Shown here: positions 37,136 to 49,119 of the stretch, piece after piece
How positions within the stretch are numbered: position 1 is the stretch's first letter
Layout of the letters: every line of letters starts with the position of its first letter
NCBI GenBank assembly: GCA_029721435.1
Contig: CM056573.1
Location: 125,823,447-125,887,446 of the forward strand
Direction: 5' to 3'
Origin: Gymnothorax reevesii
Lineage: Eukaryota > Chordata > Actinopteri > Anguilliformes > Muraenidae
DNA length: 64,000 bases
Program-made: the position numbers and the translations under genes
The notes under the pieces: model-generated
What the model was told of the DNA's origin: nothing
What the model saw: the letters and a program-made list of their open reading frames with translations, nothing else
Database searches by the model: none

Positions 37136-38040
37136 GGTCTTTAATTTATCACTCTCCCTCTGTGCGCCGCTCTGTCTTTTTGATGGAGCTGGCCCTTTAA
37201 AGCAGGCCTTTGTCATTCACGCAGGGGACACTCCTGAGCCCCCGTCACTTAACAGGATATCGAGCCGCAGCTGCAGGACGAGACGGATGTGGGGGAGATG
37301 AGAGAACGGAGCCAATAACTTCCTCTTTCTCTTTCTTTTTTTAAATTTTTTGTTAATTTTTTTCTTTTTTTTAGGAAGGACCAGGGTCTCCACTAATGAA
37401 GAAAAGTACCTCAAAAGTCTTTCAGTAGAACAGCAGTTTTTTCCATAGTTCAGGGCTGAGACATTTCACCGCCGACTCTCAGTAATAGTGTTGGTTACAG
37501 TCTGGTAGCTCAGGAGTTTCACTAGGACCAGGAAGGTTTTTGGTTCCAGCCATTATGTAACCCAACGAGAACAATGCAGCTATTAGGCCCTAGAGAAAGG
37601 CCCTCAACCCCACATCAGCCCCAGGAAGTTCCTCGAGTGTTTGTTTGGTTTTCCTGTGGGTACATCTGTTTCACCCAGAAAAACGTACTATCGGAGCACT
37701 CCAACCAGTGCCTCCGATCAAGAAATAGCCTTTAGAACTGGAGTCGGTCCCTGAGTGCTGCACTGAGGATGCCCACTGCTCTAAAGTGACATGGATGGGT
37801 CAAATGCAGCAAGCAAATTAACCCGTCAGGTTGAGTAGAGTATTTCTTACCAGTACACAGCAGTGAGTACACTTGCACAGATAAACTGCAAACCTCCATG
37901 CAGCCCCTCAACGATGAGTGTGACATCCACTAAGAATGACATCGTCAAGAGGTTGCCGCCTCCTTGTGCGACTGCAGCTGCCGGTGATGTTTCATTGGCT
38001 GTGAGTGTGTCTTCATTCCGTCCACTCAATTTAAAGAGGA
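37136..38040. other. No gene recognised
   Basis: T-rich tract at about 37330-37375. No supportable gene was seen. Confidence 0.4.
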
Positions 38041-38057
38041 CAGTGCCACACTTCCTT

Positions 38058-38400
38058 ATCCCTCTCTATATCTATCTATCTATCTCTCTCCCTGTCCTCC
38101 CTCCCTAACATTAACTCTCTGACTCTGTCCTTCCCTTTCGCCCTCCCTTCTTTATTTCCACATTTGTTCCCTCTCATCTCTCTTCTTTTGCCTCTGTCTC
38201 TCTCCCTCCCCCTTTCATGCCTTCCTTTTTCTCCTTCAGTCTCTCTCTTCTTCTCATCCCCTCTTTCTCAGCAACCGTCACCCCCTCTCACTGCCTTCTT
38301 CTTCTTTCTCCCATCCTCCCTCTCTCTCCCCATCTTTTGTCCACCATCTCTCTCTCCTTCTCTTTCTCCCTCTCTTCCTTTCCCTCCCTCCGTTTCTGCT
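38058..38400. repeat. 340-bp polypyrimidine (CT-rich) tract
   Basis: Almost the whole stretch is C/T on the plus strand, with TATCTATC near 38070 and repeated CTCTCTCCC and CTTCTTCTT motifs. The Ser/Leu/Pro-rich frames here are by-products. Such tracts can adopt triplex structures. Confidence 0.85.
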
Positions 38401-38557
38401 GATACACCTCGGTGGGGCTGATAAGCTCACCCTGGTGTCAGGGTTTGGTTGAAGCAGCTGACAGGGTTTTTTCATTAGTGTCCACTGACGCGCAGCCAAA
38501 GCCCCAGGTTACAGCGTCACCAGGCACTACATCTCATTCCAGCACAGCTGCGCTTTT

Positions 38558-39126
38558 TTAACCCTTACAGCGCTAAACGCCACGAATGATGCTCAGTGAT
38601 GTAAAACGCCAAAATCAAAGCTGTTGAAAACCTATCATGTGGCGACTTGCTAATAAGAGCTCCCACACGGGAGCTCTCATAAACAAGTTGCCACATGATA
38701 GGTTTTCAACAGCACGAGGTAATTGAATTCATAATTTAAAAAATAATTATTTCAGAGATCCTACTTTACAATAAGGGTACAATAATTAACATTAGTTCAT
38801 TAACTATCAGTTAATTAGCTGGCGACTGATGCGTTAGATAGGCGAATGAGCATTATGGAACCATAATGGACCATTTATTAATTTCCTGTGTTTCCCTTTT
38901 TGTTAAGTTGAAAACCTCCCTTAAATATCCCTTATGTGGCACTTCAAGCTGTTTAACCATAATGTATAAATTATTACCATAGTTAATGTGAACATCCTTA
39001 ATAAATGATTACCAGATGCACTGGTAAAATATTAATTAGCTGATAGTAAATGGTTACCCGCTGCATGAAATAATGTTAATTATTGTACCCCTATTGTAAA
39101 GTGTTATTTCAGTGCTCTAAGGGTTA
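38558..39126. mobile_element. Nested palindromic elements (outer inverted repeat, hairpin, inner MITE)
   Basis: The outer ends TAACCCTTACAGCGCT (38558) and AGTGCTCTAAGGGTTA (39126) are inverted copies. Inside, GCTGTTGAAAACCTATCATG at 38620 is exactly inverted by CATGATAGGTTTTCAACAGC ending at 38713, making a 94-bp hairpin. Next to it, TACTTTACAATAAGGGTACA (38763) is inverted by TGTACCCCTATTGTAAAGT (39084-39102), giving a ~340-bp MITE-like unit. I interpret this as one MITE nested within or beside another. Confidence 0.7.
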
Positions 39127-39164
39127 GCAATAGATTTAGGCTACTGCCAAGATACAAGAACACA

Positions 39165-39530
39165 TGTGTATGCACGCACACACACTCATGCACACATGAC
39201 CACAGACGCGCGCACGCATACACAAATGTAGACTCTCAACACACACATACACGCACTCACACATAACCACGGACATTCACACACATGCACACTCATGACA
39301 CACACACATACGCAAACCCACACACAACCATGCGTACAAACACAAACTTGCACGCCCACAATGCATGCATACACCCACACTTACATATATTGTAACCGTA
39401 AACACAAGCACTCACACACACAAACACACACAAACACATTCAGAGTCACAACACACTCTCATACACACATGCTTACAGATTTGCTCCTATGAACACACTT
39501 CCTCAAACACACACACACACAAATGGTCTC
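39165..39530. repeat. CA-rich microsatellite region
   Basis: Interrupted ACAC repeats span about 360 bp, with CGCGCACGCATAC inside. All frames here are artefacts. Confidence 0.9.
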
Positions 39531-41100
39531 TCCCTGTACGACAGCTCATCTTGCTCTTAAATACACACAGCCTACAAACATCTTCCATCACATTAAATCC
39601 AATAAGTAATTGAATTGCAAAAACCAAGACACATCAAGGAACAATTACTGCACATCTGAGGCCGCTGCGGTTTCCCCGCAATTTTAATTAAATTGGATCT
39701 GCTCTGTAATTATTCAAATTGATAAATTATAACTTTATTATGTGGCTGTACAGTACATAAATCCATATGCCCACTGCATTTAGGTTTGAGGTGGGGGATC
39801 GGAGGCTGTAAATGGAGGCACCTGCAGCATACAGAAAAGAAAAAGTACGCAGCCCCAGCCCCTCTCTCATTCGTTTCTCTAAAACAGTTCAGACACTTAG
39901 GATTTTCACATGATGCTGCTAATCTGCAGAAGCCTGGTAAATTAGAGCTAATTTAATTTCATCTGAGCAACTAATCAGGGAATAGGGGGTAGACGCCATT
40001 TAACGCATATAGTGTAATTACATCCCTGAGAATCTGTCTCTTTCCTTTGGATTTCTGGGGGGTGGGGGGGAGCAATAAATCACAGCTCATTCAAACATGC
40101 TATGATGGTTAGATGAAACGGGGTCAAATATTTACAGCAGTATTTAATAGGCAGCTCCCTTCTTAAGTGAAATACTCCAGAAAATCAGTAGAACATGGGT
40201 GCCCAGCTAAAAAAAAAGCTCTTGGCAACATATAGTGCCGGCTCGTTCATTCATCTGATCACAAAAGTTTGTAATTCGGATTAAGTACCAGCTTTTTAAT
40301 CGAGAATAGTTACAAGACAGTGAAACTAAAATTTTTAAATAACTGAAAGGATGTCTCTGATTAAAAATGATTAATTGAGCAAACAACAGACGAGTGAAAA
40401 GAGGAGGTTTCATATCATACAAAGTCTTTGTTGATGCTCACATCATATTTTGGTCATCAGAGAGTTAAATAAGGAGGTTCAGCACAATGTACTATTCTTT
40501 GCGGGGGCTAAGATTAACTAGCATAGCCTCTGCTTGTTAGTGGGTAAAGAGGAGGACTTTAAATGTCAGCATCATTAGCATGCTAAATCCCTTCAAGTAG
40601 TCGTAATTAAATGCTGAGAGTCCCTAAGAATCTGTATAAGTGGTCAGCTACACTGTGGAAATGCTTATGCAATGCTGCAGTTGCTTAGGGTAACTGAGGA
40701 AACAGTCGTAATAACCTTGTATATGAGTGGTAAAAGACCGAAATTTACTGTATATTCCTAGGATAATGCAAAAAAAATTGTGCATCATTCAACATCATAC
40801 AGATCGTTGTATAAGGATACATTGAATACAGAAAGAGAATTGAATTCTTTAACATGAAATAGTATGTACTGTGTGATGACATATTTCCATGTACACTGTG
40901 TCGTGGGAGAGTGGATTTATTTAGGTTTTATCCACTTCAACAATGTTTTTTCTGCAGGCATGGTCATAACATGCTTTTATTTCTCTTAGTTTACCTTATT
41001 TCTCATTTTTCTGAATCGTCATTATGCTAACGACGTTATTTCTGCTACTCGGCTAATCGGCATTCCCCTTGGAAGCAGAGTGTCCTGCACAGGTGCCTGA
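39531..41100. other. No gene recognised; AT-rich, possible conserved non-coding DNA
   Basis: Stretches at about 39640-39780 and 39900-40060 contain TTTTAATTAAATTGG, GTAATTATTCAAATT and similar homeodomain-like motifs without transposon signatures. This is suggestive only. Confidence 0.25.
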
Positions 41101-41609
41101 TTACCTGGATGATTCGATTGCTGATCTGTTACACCTGTGGGAAGTCTATTTAAAGGTTGCTAACAGGGTTGCTCACGGCTTCAGTCATCTATACTCTCGG
41201 CCGGCAACAGTCAGGTGTTTAGTCTAGGATACGCGAATCGTTCGCAGGTTAGTTTTCTAGACTGTGTTCTGACAGATATTCTTCAGTTTTTAGCGGACGC
41301 TTGGTTAAGTCCGTCTTCGCTTTAGTGCCGGGGTTCGGCAGTTTCTACACGCTTGCTGCAGAGCGTGAAACTTTAGTTTCATTTCTTTCCTTTGTTCTAA
41401 TGCAGTAGTTCCTACGCTTCAGTAACTACTGGAGTTATTCTTATGTTATTTCATAACCTTGCCAGGAGGATTATGTTTTGCCATTCACAGTGGTTATTTC
41501 ACTCCTGGTGCCTTTACCAGTTAGTCTCTCAGGAGATTCTTGTGGCTAGTTTGCTAGTTTTTTGACTGAACTTCGTGTGTGCTTTAGATTCTCTCGCTTC
41601 CACTCCCTT
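41101..41609 (+). other. Possible LTR or transposon leader, cut by a Tc1-like element
   Basis: CTATTTAAAGG (about 41148) lies in a TATA-like setting. Sequence typical of transcribed repeat leaders follows (CAGTCATCTATACTCTCGGC). The Tc1-like element begins exactly at the end of this stretch, so the leader may continue beyond 43184. Family unknown. Confidence 0.25.
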
Positions 41610-43184
41610 TACACACTGCTCAAAAAAAATAAAGGGAGCACTTAAACAACACAATGTAACTCCAAGTCAATCACACTTCTGTGAAATCAAACTGTCCACT
41701 TAGGAAGCAGCACTGATTGACAATCAATGTCACATGCTCTTGTGCAAATGGAATAGACAACAGGTGGAAATTATAGGCAATTAGCAAGACACCCCCAATA
41801 AAAGAGTGGTTCTGCAGGTGGTGACCACAGACCACTTCTCAGTTCCTATGCTTGCTGACTGATGTTTTGGTCACTTTTCACTCTAGTGGTAGCATGAGAC
41901 GGACTCTACAACCCACACAAGTGGCTCAGGTAGTGCAGCTCCTCCAGGATGGCATATCAATGCGAGCTGCAGCAAGAGGGTTTGCTGTGTCTGTCAGCGT
42001 AGTGTCCAGAGCATTGAGATGCTACCAGGAGACAGGACAGTACACCAGGAGACATGAAGGAGGCCGTAGGAGGGCAACAACCCAGCAGCAGGACCGCTAT
42101 CTCTGCCTTTGTGCAAGGAGGAACAGGAGGAGCACTGCCAGAGCCCTGCAAAATGACCTCCAGCTGGCCACAAATGTGGATGTGTCTGCTCAAACGGTCA
42201 GAAACCGACTCCATGAGGATGGTATGAGGACCCAACGTCCACAGGTGGGGGTTGTGTTTACAGACCAACGCCGTGCAGGACATTAGGCATTTGCCAGAGA
42301 ACACCAAGATTGGCACATTCGCCACTAGCGCCCTGCGCTCTTCACAGATGAAAGCACAGGTTCAAACTGAGCACATGTGACAGACGTGACAGAGTCTGAA
42401 GACGCCGTGGAGAACGTTAAGCTGCCTGCAACATCCTCCAGCATGACCGGTTTGGCAGTGGGTCAGTAATGGTGTGGGGTGGCATTTCTTTGGGGGGCCA
42501 CACAGCCCTCCATGTGCTCACCAGAGGTAGCCTGACTGCCATTACGTACCGAGATGAGATCCTCAGACCTCTTGTGAGACCATATGCTGGTGCGGTTGGC
42601 CCTGGGTTCTTCCTAATGCAAGACAATGCTAGACCTCATGTGGCTGGAGAGTGTCAGCAGTTCCTGCAAGGCAGGCGCGAAGGCATTGATGCTATGGACT
42701 GGCTCGCCCGTTCCCCAGACCTGAATCCAGTTGAGCACATCTGGGACATCATGTCTCACTCCATCCACCAACGCCATGTTGCACCACAGGCTGTCCAGGA
42801 GTTGGTGGATGCTTTAGTCCAGGTCTGGAAGGAGATCCCTCAGGAGACCATCCACCACCTCATTAGGAGCATGCCCAGGCGTTGTAGGGAGGTCATACAG
42901 GTACATGGAGGCCAAACACACTACTGAGCCTCATTTTGACTTCTTTTAAGGACATTACATCAAAGTTGGATCTGCCTGTAGTGTGTTTTTCTACTTTAAT
43001 TTTGAGTCTGACTCCAAATCCAGACATCCAGGGGTTAATAAATTTGATTTCCATTGACAATTTTTGTGTGATTTTGTTGTCAGCACATTCAACTATGTAA
43101 AGAACAAAGTATTTAATAAGAATATTTCATTCATTCAGATCTAGGATGTGTTATTTTAGTGTTCCCTTTATTTTTTGAGCAGGG
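41610..43184 (+). mobile_element. Tc1/mariner (Tc1-like, DD34E) element 2
   Basis: The left terminus at a TA (41610-41611) reads CACACTGCTCAAAAAAAATA then AAGGGAGCAC. The right terminus reads GTGTTCCCTTTATTTTTTGA then GCAGGGC, its inverted copy. The total of about 1.57 kb is the expected length. One transposase pseudogene lies on the plus strand. This family differs from the element at 1.3-2.9 kb in both termini and protein. Confidence 0.92.
41894..42927 (+). pseudogene. Tc1-like transposase, several stops and one frameshift
   Basis: The start is placed at MRRTLQPTQ (41894), a normal family N-terminus. Helix-turn-helix motifs follow around [20 protein letters not shown] and [10 protein letters not shown]...[10 protein letters not shown]. 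In-frame stops occur at 42284-42286 (TAG), 42326-42328 (TAG) and 42368-42370 (TGA). The frame then changes near 42371-42392, with more stops before 42469. The catalytic motifs remain readable: LFTDES (first D, about 42338), FLMQDNARPH (second D) and SPDLNPVEHIW (E). The C-terminus ends HGGQTHY at 42924. It is clearly non-functional and older than the 1.3-2.9 kb copy. Confidence 0.9.
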
Positions 43185-43875
43185 CATTTTCTGGCTAATT
43201 TTTTTTTTATGAGCATTTATGAGTATATGGCTTAGCATATGTTTTATTTATTTTGCATGGAATATTCGCGAGTGGATGAACTTTTTCCATTTTGTGTGAT
43301 TTGTCTAGCAAAACTGTTCAAATTTGAGAAGTATGGAAATGTCCTCATAATGCAAAAAAATTAAAAAATGTTTGACCAAAAGAAGCTCATAATGCTTTCG
43401 GCCTAATATTCGAAATTAATGCCTGACTCCAGTATTGGACAAAAAAGAAAAAAAAAATTGAACTTATTGAATGAAAACGAATGAACAAGTTTTAAAATTG
43501 TTGACATTGGTGATTCTCAAAGAAATAAAGTGTGGCTGTATGTCTGTGCGCGTGAGCATGTGCTTGTGTGTGTGCATATGTGTATGTGTGTGCACACACG
43601 GTAAGTATGGTTTGAAATAGCACCTCTGATGTTGAGCGTCAGCCAGAGTACCAGACCACTGTACAACATATTTCAGTGCATGGATCAAACTTTGCGAGCG
43701 TCTCGCTACAAGCTGAGCATGTGGAACCTTTATCTGCTCACTGCTCATAACCCTGAAGGATGTTTTGCACTTTGGGGGTGGGGAATAAAATCGACCAGTG
43801 CATGTGATTGTGATGTTTACAGTATGCTTATAACACAGGTCTTTGCACTAGCAATTAAGAACACTAATTAAACAC

Positions 43876-43908
<33 letters not shown>

Positions 43909-44424
43909 CTGGTGTATGTTTGTAAGTGAGCATGTAGAAGCATGTGTGTATTAAAGAGATTGCTTTCCAATTTCTGGTTCTGCTTGTGGTTCCTGTTTTC
44001 TGACTGCCTTCTTTCTTCTGCACTCCCACAGTCCCTCTCCATCCCTCTCTCTCCCTCTTTCTCTCTCCATCCTTCTCTTTCTCTGACTCTCTCCTTCCTC
44101 AATCCCTCTCATATTCCCTCCCCCCTCTCTCCCACTCCCACATTCTCTCCTTCTCTCTTGTTCTCTCTGTCACTCTCACCCTCCCTCTCCTTTGCTCCCC
44201 CTCTCCCTCTCTCTGTTCCCTGCCCCCGGGCTTCCTCAGAAGTCTGCTGGTTTCAGGATTTTTATTTATTTATTTTGTATTTTTTGTTTCTGTGTTTTAT
44301 CTGGGGAGCGGACTGGATCCTAAACCATAATGAATACAGATTACAAAAAGAATGCGCATTTCGTCAAACAAAAATAAAACATGGCAAAACATGCGGATTT
44401 GAGTCAAAAAGATGTTATGTAATA
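43185..44424. other. No gene recognised; GT and CT tracts
   Basis: GT repeats lie at about 43881-43909 and a CT-rich tract at about 44035-44220. The frame at 43942-44427 is CT-derived. Nothing else was recognised. Confidence 0.45.
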
Positions 44425-44439
44425 TGATAATCATGACAG

Positions 44440-47400
44440 TAAAGAAGATGATGATGACGCAAGTGAAGAAGAGGATGGAGATGATGATAGTAATAGTACT
44501 GTTGAAGCTGTGATGATGATGTTGTTGATGATGATGATAATGATGATGATAATGATGTTGATGATGAAGATGATGATAATGATGGTGATGATGATGTTGA
44601 TAATGATGGAGATGATGATGGTGGTGATGATGATGGTGCTGATGATGTTGATGATGATGATAATGCAGATGATAATGATGATGATGTTGTTGATGATGTT
44701 GATGGTGATGATGATGATGGTAATGATGGTGCTGATGATGGTGGTGATGATGATGATGATGGTGCTGATGATGATGATGGTGGTGATGATGATGTTGATG
44801 ATGATGATGCTGGCGATGATGGTGATGTTGATGATGATGGTGCTGATGATGATGATGATGATGGTGGTGATGATGATGCTGATGATGATGATGTTGATGA
44901 TGATGATGATGGTAGTGATGTTGATGATGGTGGTGATGAGGAGGATAAGGATGATGGGGCTGATGTTGATGCTGATGGTGGTGGTGATGATGTTGGTGAT
45001 GATGTTGATGATGATGATGCTGGTGATGGTTGCGATGTTGATGATGATGGTGATGATGGTGCTGATGATGATGATGGTGGTGATGATGATGCTGATGATG
45101 ATGATGATGTTGATGATGATGATGCTAATGATGATGGTGCTGATGTTGATGATGGTGGTGATGATGATAAAAATGATGATGGTGCTGATGTTGATGATGA
45201 TGTTGATGATGATTTTGGTGATGATGTTGATGATGATGATGATGATGGTGCTGATGTTGTTGATGATGACGATGATGATGATGGTGGTGATGATGATGGT
45301 AGAGATGATGATGATGATGGTGGTCATGATGATGATGATGATGATGATGGTGCTGATGTTGATGGTGATGATGATGGTGGTAATGATAATGTGATGATGG
45401 TGCTGATGATAATGATGATGATGTCGATGGTGATGATGATGGTGATGTTGATGATGATGATGATGTTAATGATGATGATGATGATGGTGCTGATGTTGAT
45501 GACGATGCTAATGATGATGGTGGTGATGATGATGATAATGATGATGGTGCTGATGTTGATGATGGTGATGATGATGATGGTGGTAATGATAATGTGATGA
45601 TGGTGCTGATGATAATGATGATGATGTCGATGGTGATGTTGATGATGATGATGATGTTGATGATGATGATGATGGTGCTGATGTTGATGATGATGCTAAT
45701 GATGATGGTGGTGATGATGATGATGGTGATGATGATGATAATGATGATGGTGCTGATGTTGATGATGATGATGATGATGTTGGTGATGATGTTGATGATG
45801 ATGATGGCGATGTTGATGATGATGGTGATGATGGTGCTGATGATGATGATGGTGGTGATGATGATGCTGATGATGATGTTGATGATGATGATGCTAATGA
45901 TGATGGTGCTGATGTTGATGATGGTGGTGATGATGATGATAATGATGATGGTGCTGATGTTGATGATGATGTTGGTGATGATGTTGATGATGCTGGTGAT
46001 GATGGCGATGTTGATGATGATGGTGCTGATGATGATGATGGTGGTAATGATAATGTGATGATGGTGCTGATGATAATGATGTCGATGGTGATGATGATGG
46101 TGATGTTGATGATGTTAATGATGATGATGATGATGGTGCTGATGTTGATGATGATGGTAGTGATGATGATGATGATGATGATGGTGGTGATGATGATGAT
46201 GATGATGGTGCTGATGTTGATGATGGTGATGATGATGGTGGTAATAATAATGTGATGATGGTGCTGATGATGATGGTGCTGATGTCGATGGTGATGATGA
46301 TGGTGATGTTGATGATGATGTTAATGATGATGATGATGATGATGGTGCTGATGTTGATGCTAATGATGATGGTGGTGATGATGATGATAATGATGATGGT
46401 GCTGATGTTGTTGATGATGCTGGTGATGATGATGTTGGTGATGATGTTGATGATGATGATGGCGATGTTGATGATGGTGCTGATGATGATGATGGTGGTG
46501 ATGATGATGCTGATGATGATGTTGATGATGATGATGCTAATGATGATGGTGCTGATGTTGATGATGGTGGTGATGATGATGATAATGATGATGGTGCTGA
46601 TGTTGATGATGATGTTGGTGATGATGTTGATGATGATGATGGTGCTGATGTTGTTGATGATGACGATGATGATGGTGGTAGTGATGATGATGGTGGTGAT
46701 GATGATGATGGTGCTGATGTTGATGATGGTGATGATGGTGGTAATGATAATGTGATGATGGTGCTGATGATAATGATAATGATGTCGATGGTTATGATGA
46801 TGGTGATGTTGATGATGATGATGATGTTAATGATGATGATGATGACGGTGCTGATGTTGATGATGATGTTGATGATGTTAATGATGATGATGTTGATGGT
46901 AGTGATGTTGATGATGATGATGGTAGTGATGTTGATGGTGGTGGTGATGATGATGGTAATGATGGTGGTGACGATGATGATGATGATGGTGCTGATGTTG
47001 ATGATGGAGATAATGATGGTGGTAATGATAATGATGATGATGGTGCTGATGATAATGACGATGATGTCGATGGTGATGATGATGGTGATGTTGATGATGA
47101 TGTTAATGATGATGATGGTGCTGATGTTGATGATGATGTTGATGATGTTAATGATGATGATGGTAGTGATGTTGATGATGATGATGGTTGTGATGTTGAT
47201 GATGGTGGTGATGGAGATGATGATGATGTTGATGATGATGATGGTGCTGATGTTGATGATGGTGGTGATGATAATGATGGTGCTGATGATGATGGTGCTG
47301 ATGATGATAATGATGATGATGGTGATGATGATGGTGATGTTGATGATGATGTTAATAATAATGATGATGGTGCTGATGTTGATGATGTTAATGATGATGA

Positions 47401-48302
47401 TGTTGATGATGATGATGATGGTAGTGATGTTGATGATGATGATGGTAGTGATGTTGATGATGGTGGTGATGGAGATGATGATGTTGATGATGCTGATGTT
47501 GATGATGGTGGTGATGATGATGGTGGAGGTGATGATGATGATGGTGCTGATGTTGATGGTGGTGATGATGATGGTGCTGATGATGATAATGATGATGGTG
47601 ATGATGGTGGTGGTGATGTAAATGATGATGATGGTGATGTAAATGATGATGATGATGGTGCTGATGATGATGATGGTGGTGATGATGATGATAATGATGA
47701 TGATGTTGATGATGATAATGATGATGATGTTGATGATGATGATGGTGGTGGTGGTGGTGATGATGATGGTGATGATAATGATAATGATGATAATGGTGCT
47801 GATGATGATAATGATGATGGTGATGGTGGTGATGATGATGATGTTGATGATGATGATAATGATGCTGGTGATGATGATGATGTTGATGATGATGATAATG
47901 ATGATGATGTTGATGGTGATGATGATGATGGTGGTGATGTTGATGATGATGATGGTGGTGATGATGATGATGATGATGATGATGTTGGTGCTGATGTTGA
48001 TGATGTTGATGGTGGTGATGATGATGATGGTGGTGGTGATGATTTCGATGATGATGATGATGGTGCTGATGTTGATGATTATGATGGTGATGATGATGAT
48101 GATGATTGTGATGATGATGATGGTGGTGGTGATGATGATAATTGTGGTGATGGTGCTGATAATGATGTTGATGATGATGATGATGATGATGATTGTGGTG
48201 ATGATGATGGTGCTGATGATGATGTTGATGCTGATGATGATGATGTCGATGATGATGATGATGGTGATGGTGGTGGTGGTGGTGATGATGATGATGATTA
48301 AT
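44440..48302. repeat. 3.9-kb GAT-type trinucleotide satellite with higher-order structure
   Basis: Nearly every triplet is GAT or a variant with a changed middle base (GGT, GCT, GTT) or AAT. Blocks such as GGTGCTGATGTTGATGATG recur more than a dozen times. A larger block (TGGTGGTAATGATAATGTGA followed by TGATGGTGCTGATGATAATG and ATGTCGATGGTGATG) recurs near 45376, 45580, 46037, 46236 and 46739, with a relative at 47024. Five of these contain AATGTGATG, which shifts the triplet phase. Long Met/Leu/Val and antisense Ile/His/Ser frames result from the repeat. Confidence 0.95.
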
Positions 48303-49119
48303 GACAGGGTGCCCCAGAAAGGAGTTTGAGCTTTTCTGAGGTCTTGAAAGAAAACCACAGAACAAAGGAGTAACAACTGCAGTCATTAAAGCCTCATGCA
48401 TTAACAAACCAAAGACCAAGCGTACAGCAAACACAAAACAGTCAAGGATGTGAGTAAGACGAGAAGAGCTCACAGGTTAACAGCACTTTATAGGATTTAG
48501 GTTTTACACACAGTGTTTAAACACTGCAGGAAGCTCCACCACTGGGTTATTTCACTGAGTGCTTTGCACTTGAGAGAATCCTCAACACTGTGATGCATTT
48601 GGCTTAAACCCCCCCACAGGTGTTAGTGTTGAAAGCACACGCGAGAGACATGCTTATCCGACACAGCCGCATTTTATCATCCGAAATGGCACTTGACTGA
48701 TGACAGGGGAACAATGCAGCCTTGCGTTTCATTGTGTCCTTAAAACGTCAACAAGAGAGCCTGCCAGCCTTCTCCAAATGCCCATGCTCAAACAAACATG
48801 CACTTGCACATACACAAACTCACAAAGACAGAGAGGGAGGAAATCAAACACAATCGCCCACACACTTGCAGATATTCACTACCCAGAAGGACGCACACAG
48901 TAAGTACAGGAATGCGTACATACAAACAAATACAGATTATAACACAAATAAATACACGCAGACACAGACACACACACACATGCACACATTCACATAAGTA
49001 CTCGTTGGGTGACTTCATCAGCCAGTTTATCTTGCAATAATGACTCACTTGCTATTCTTTAATTTACAGGTAAGCAAATGATTTAGAGAGATTTTAATTT
49101 GGAATCTTCCACCTCACAA
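48303..49119. other. No gene recognised; CA-rich patch
   Basis: CA-rich repeats lie at about 48790-48820 and 48955-48990. The overlapping frames on both strands are repeat-driven. Confidence 0.4.

Noticed and set aside
44510..47621. Chain of Met-rich plus-strand frames overlapping by 4 bp
   Set aside because: The operon-like overlaps arise because each higher-order block carries AATGTGATG, which holds a stop and a restart. This is a repeat effect.
46115..48473. Long antisense frames (753 and 361 codons) rich in Ile, Ser, His
   Set aside because: They are translations of the GAT satellite, consist of a few residues only, and exist in several frames at once. They are not genes.
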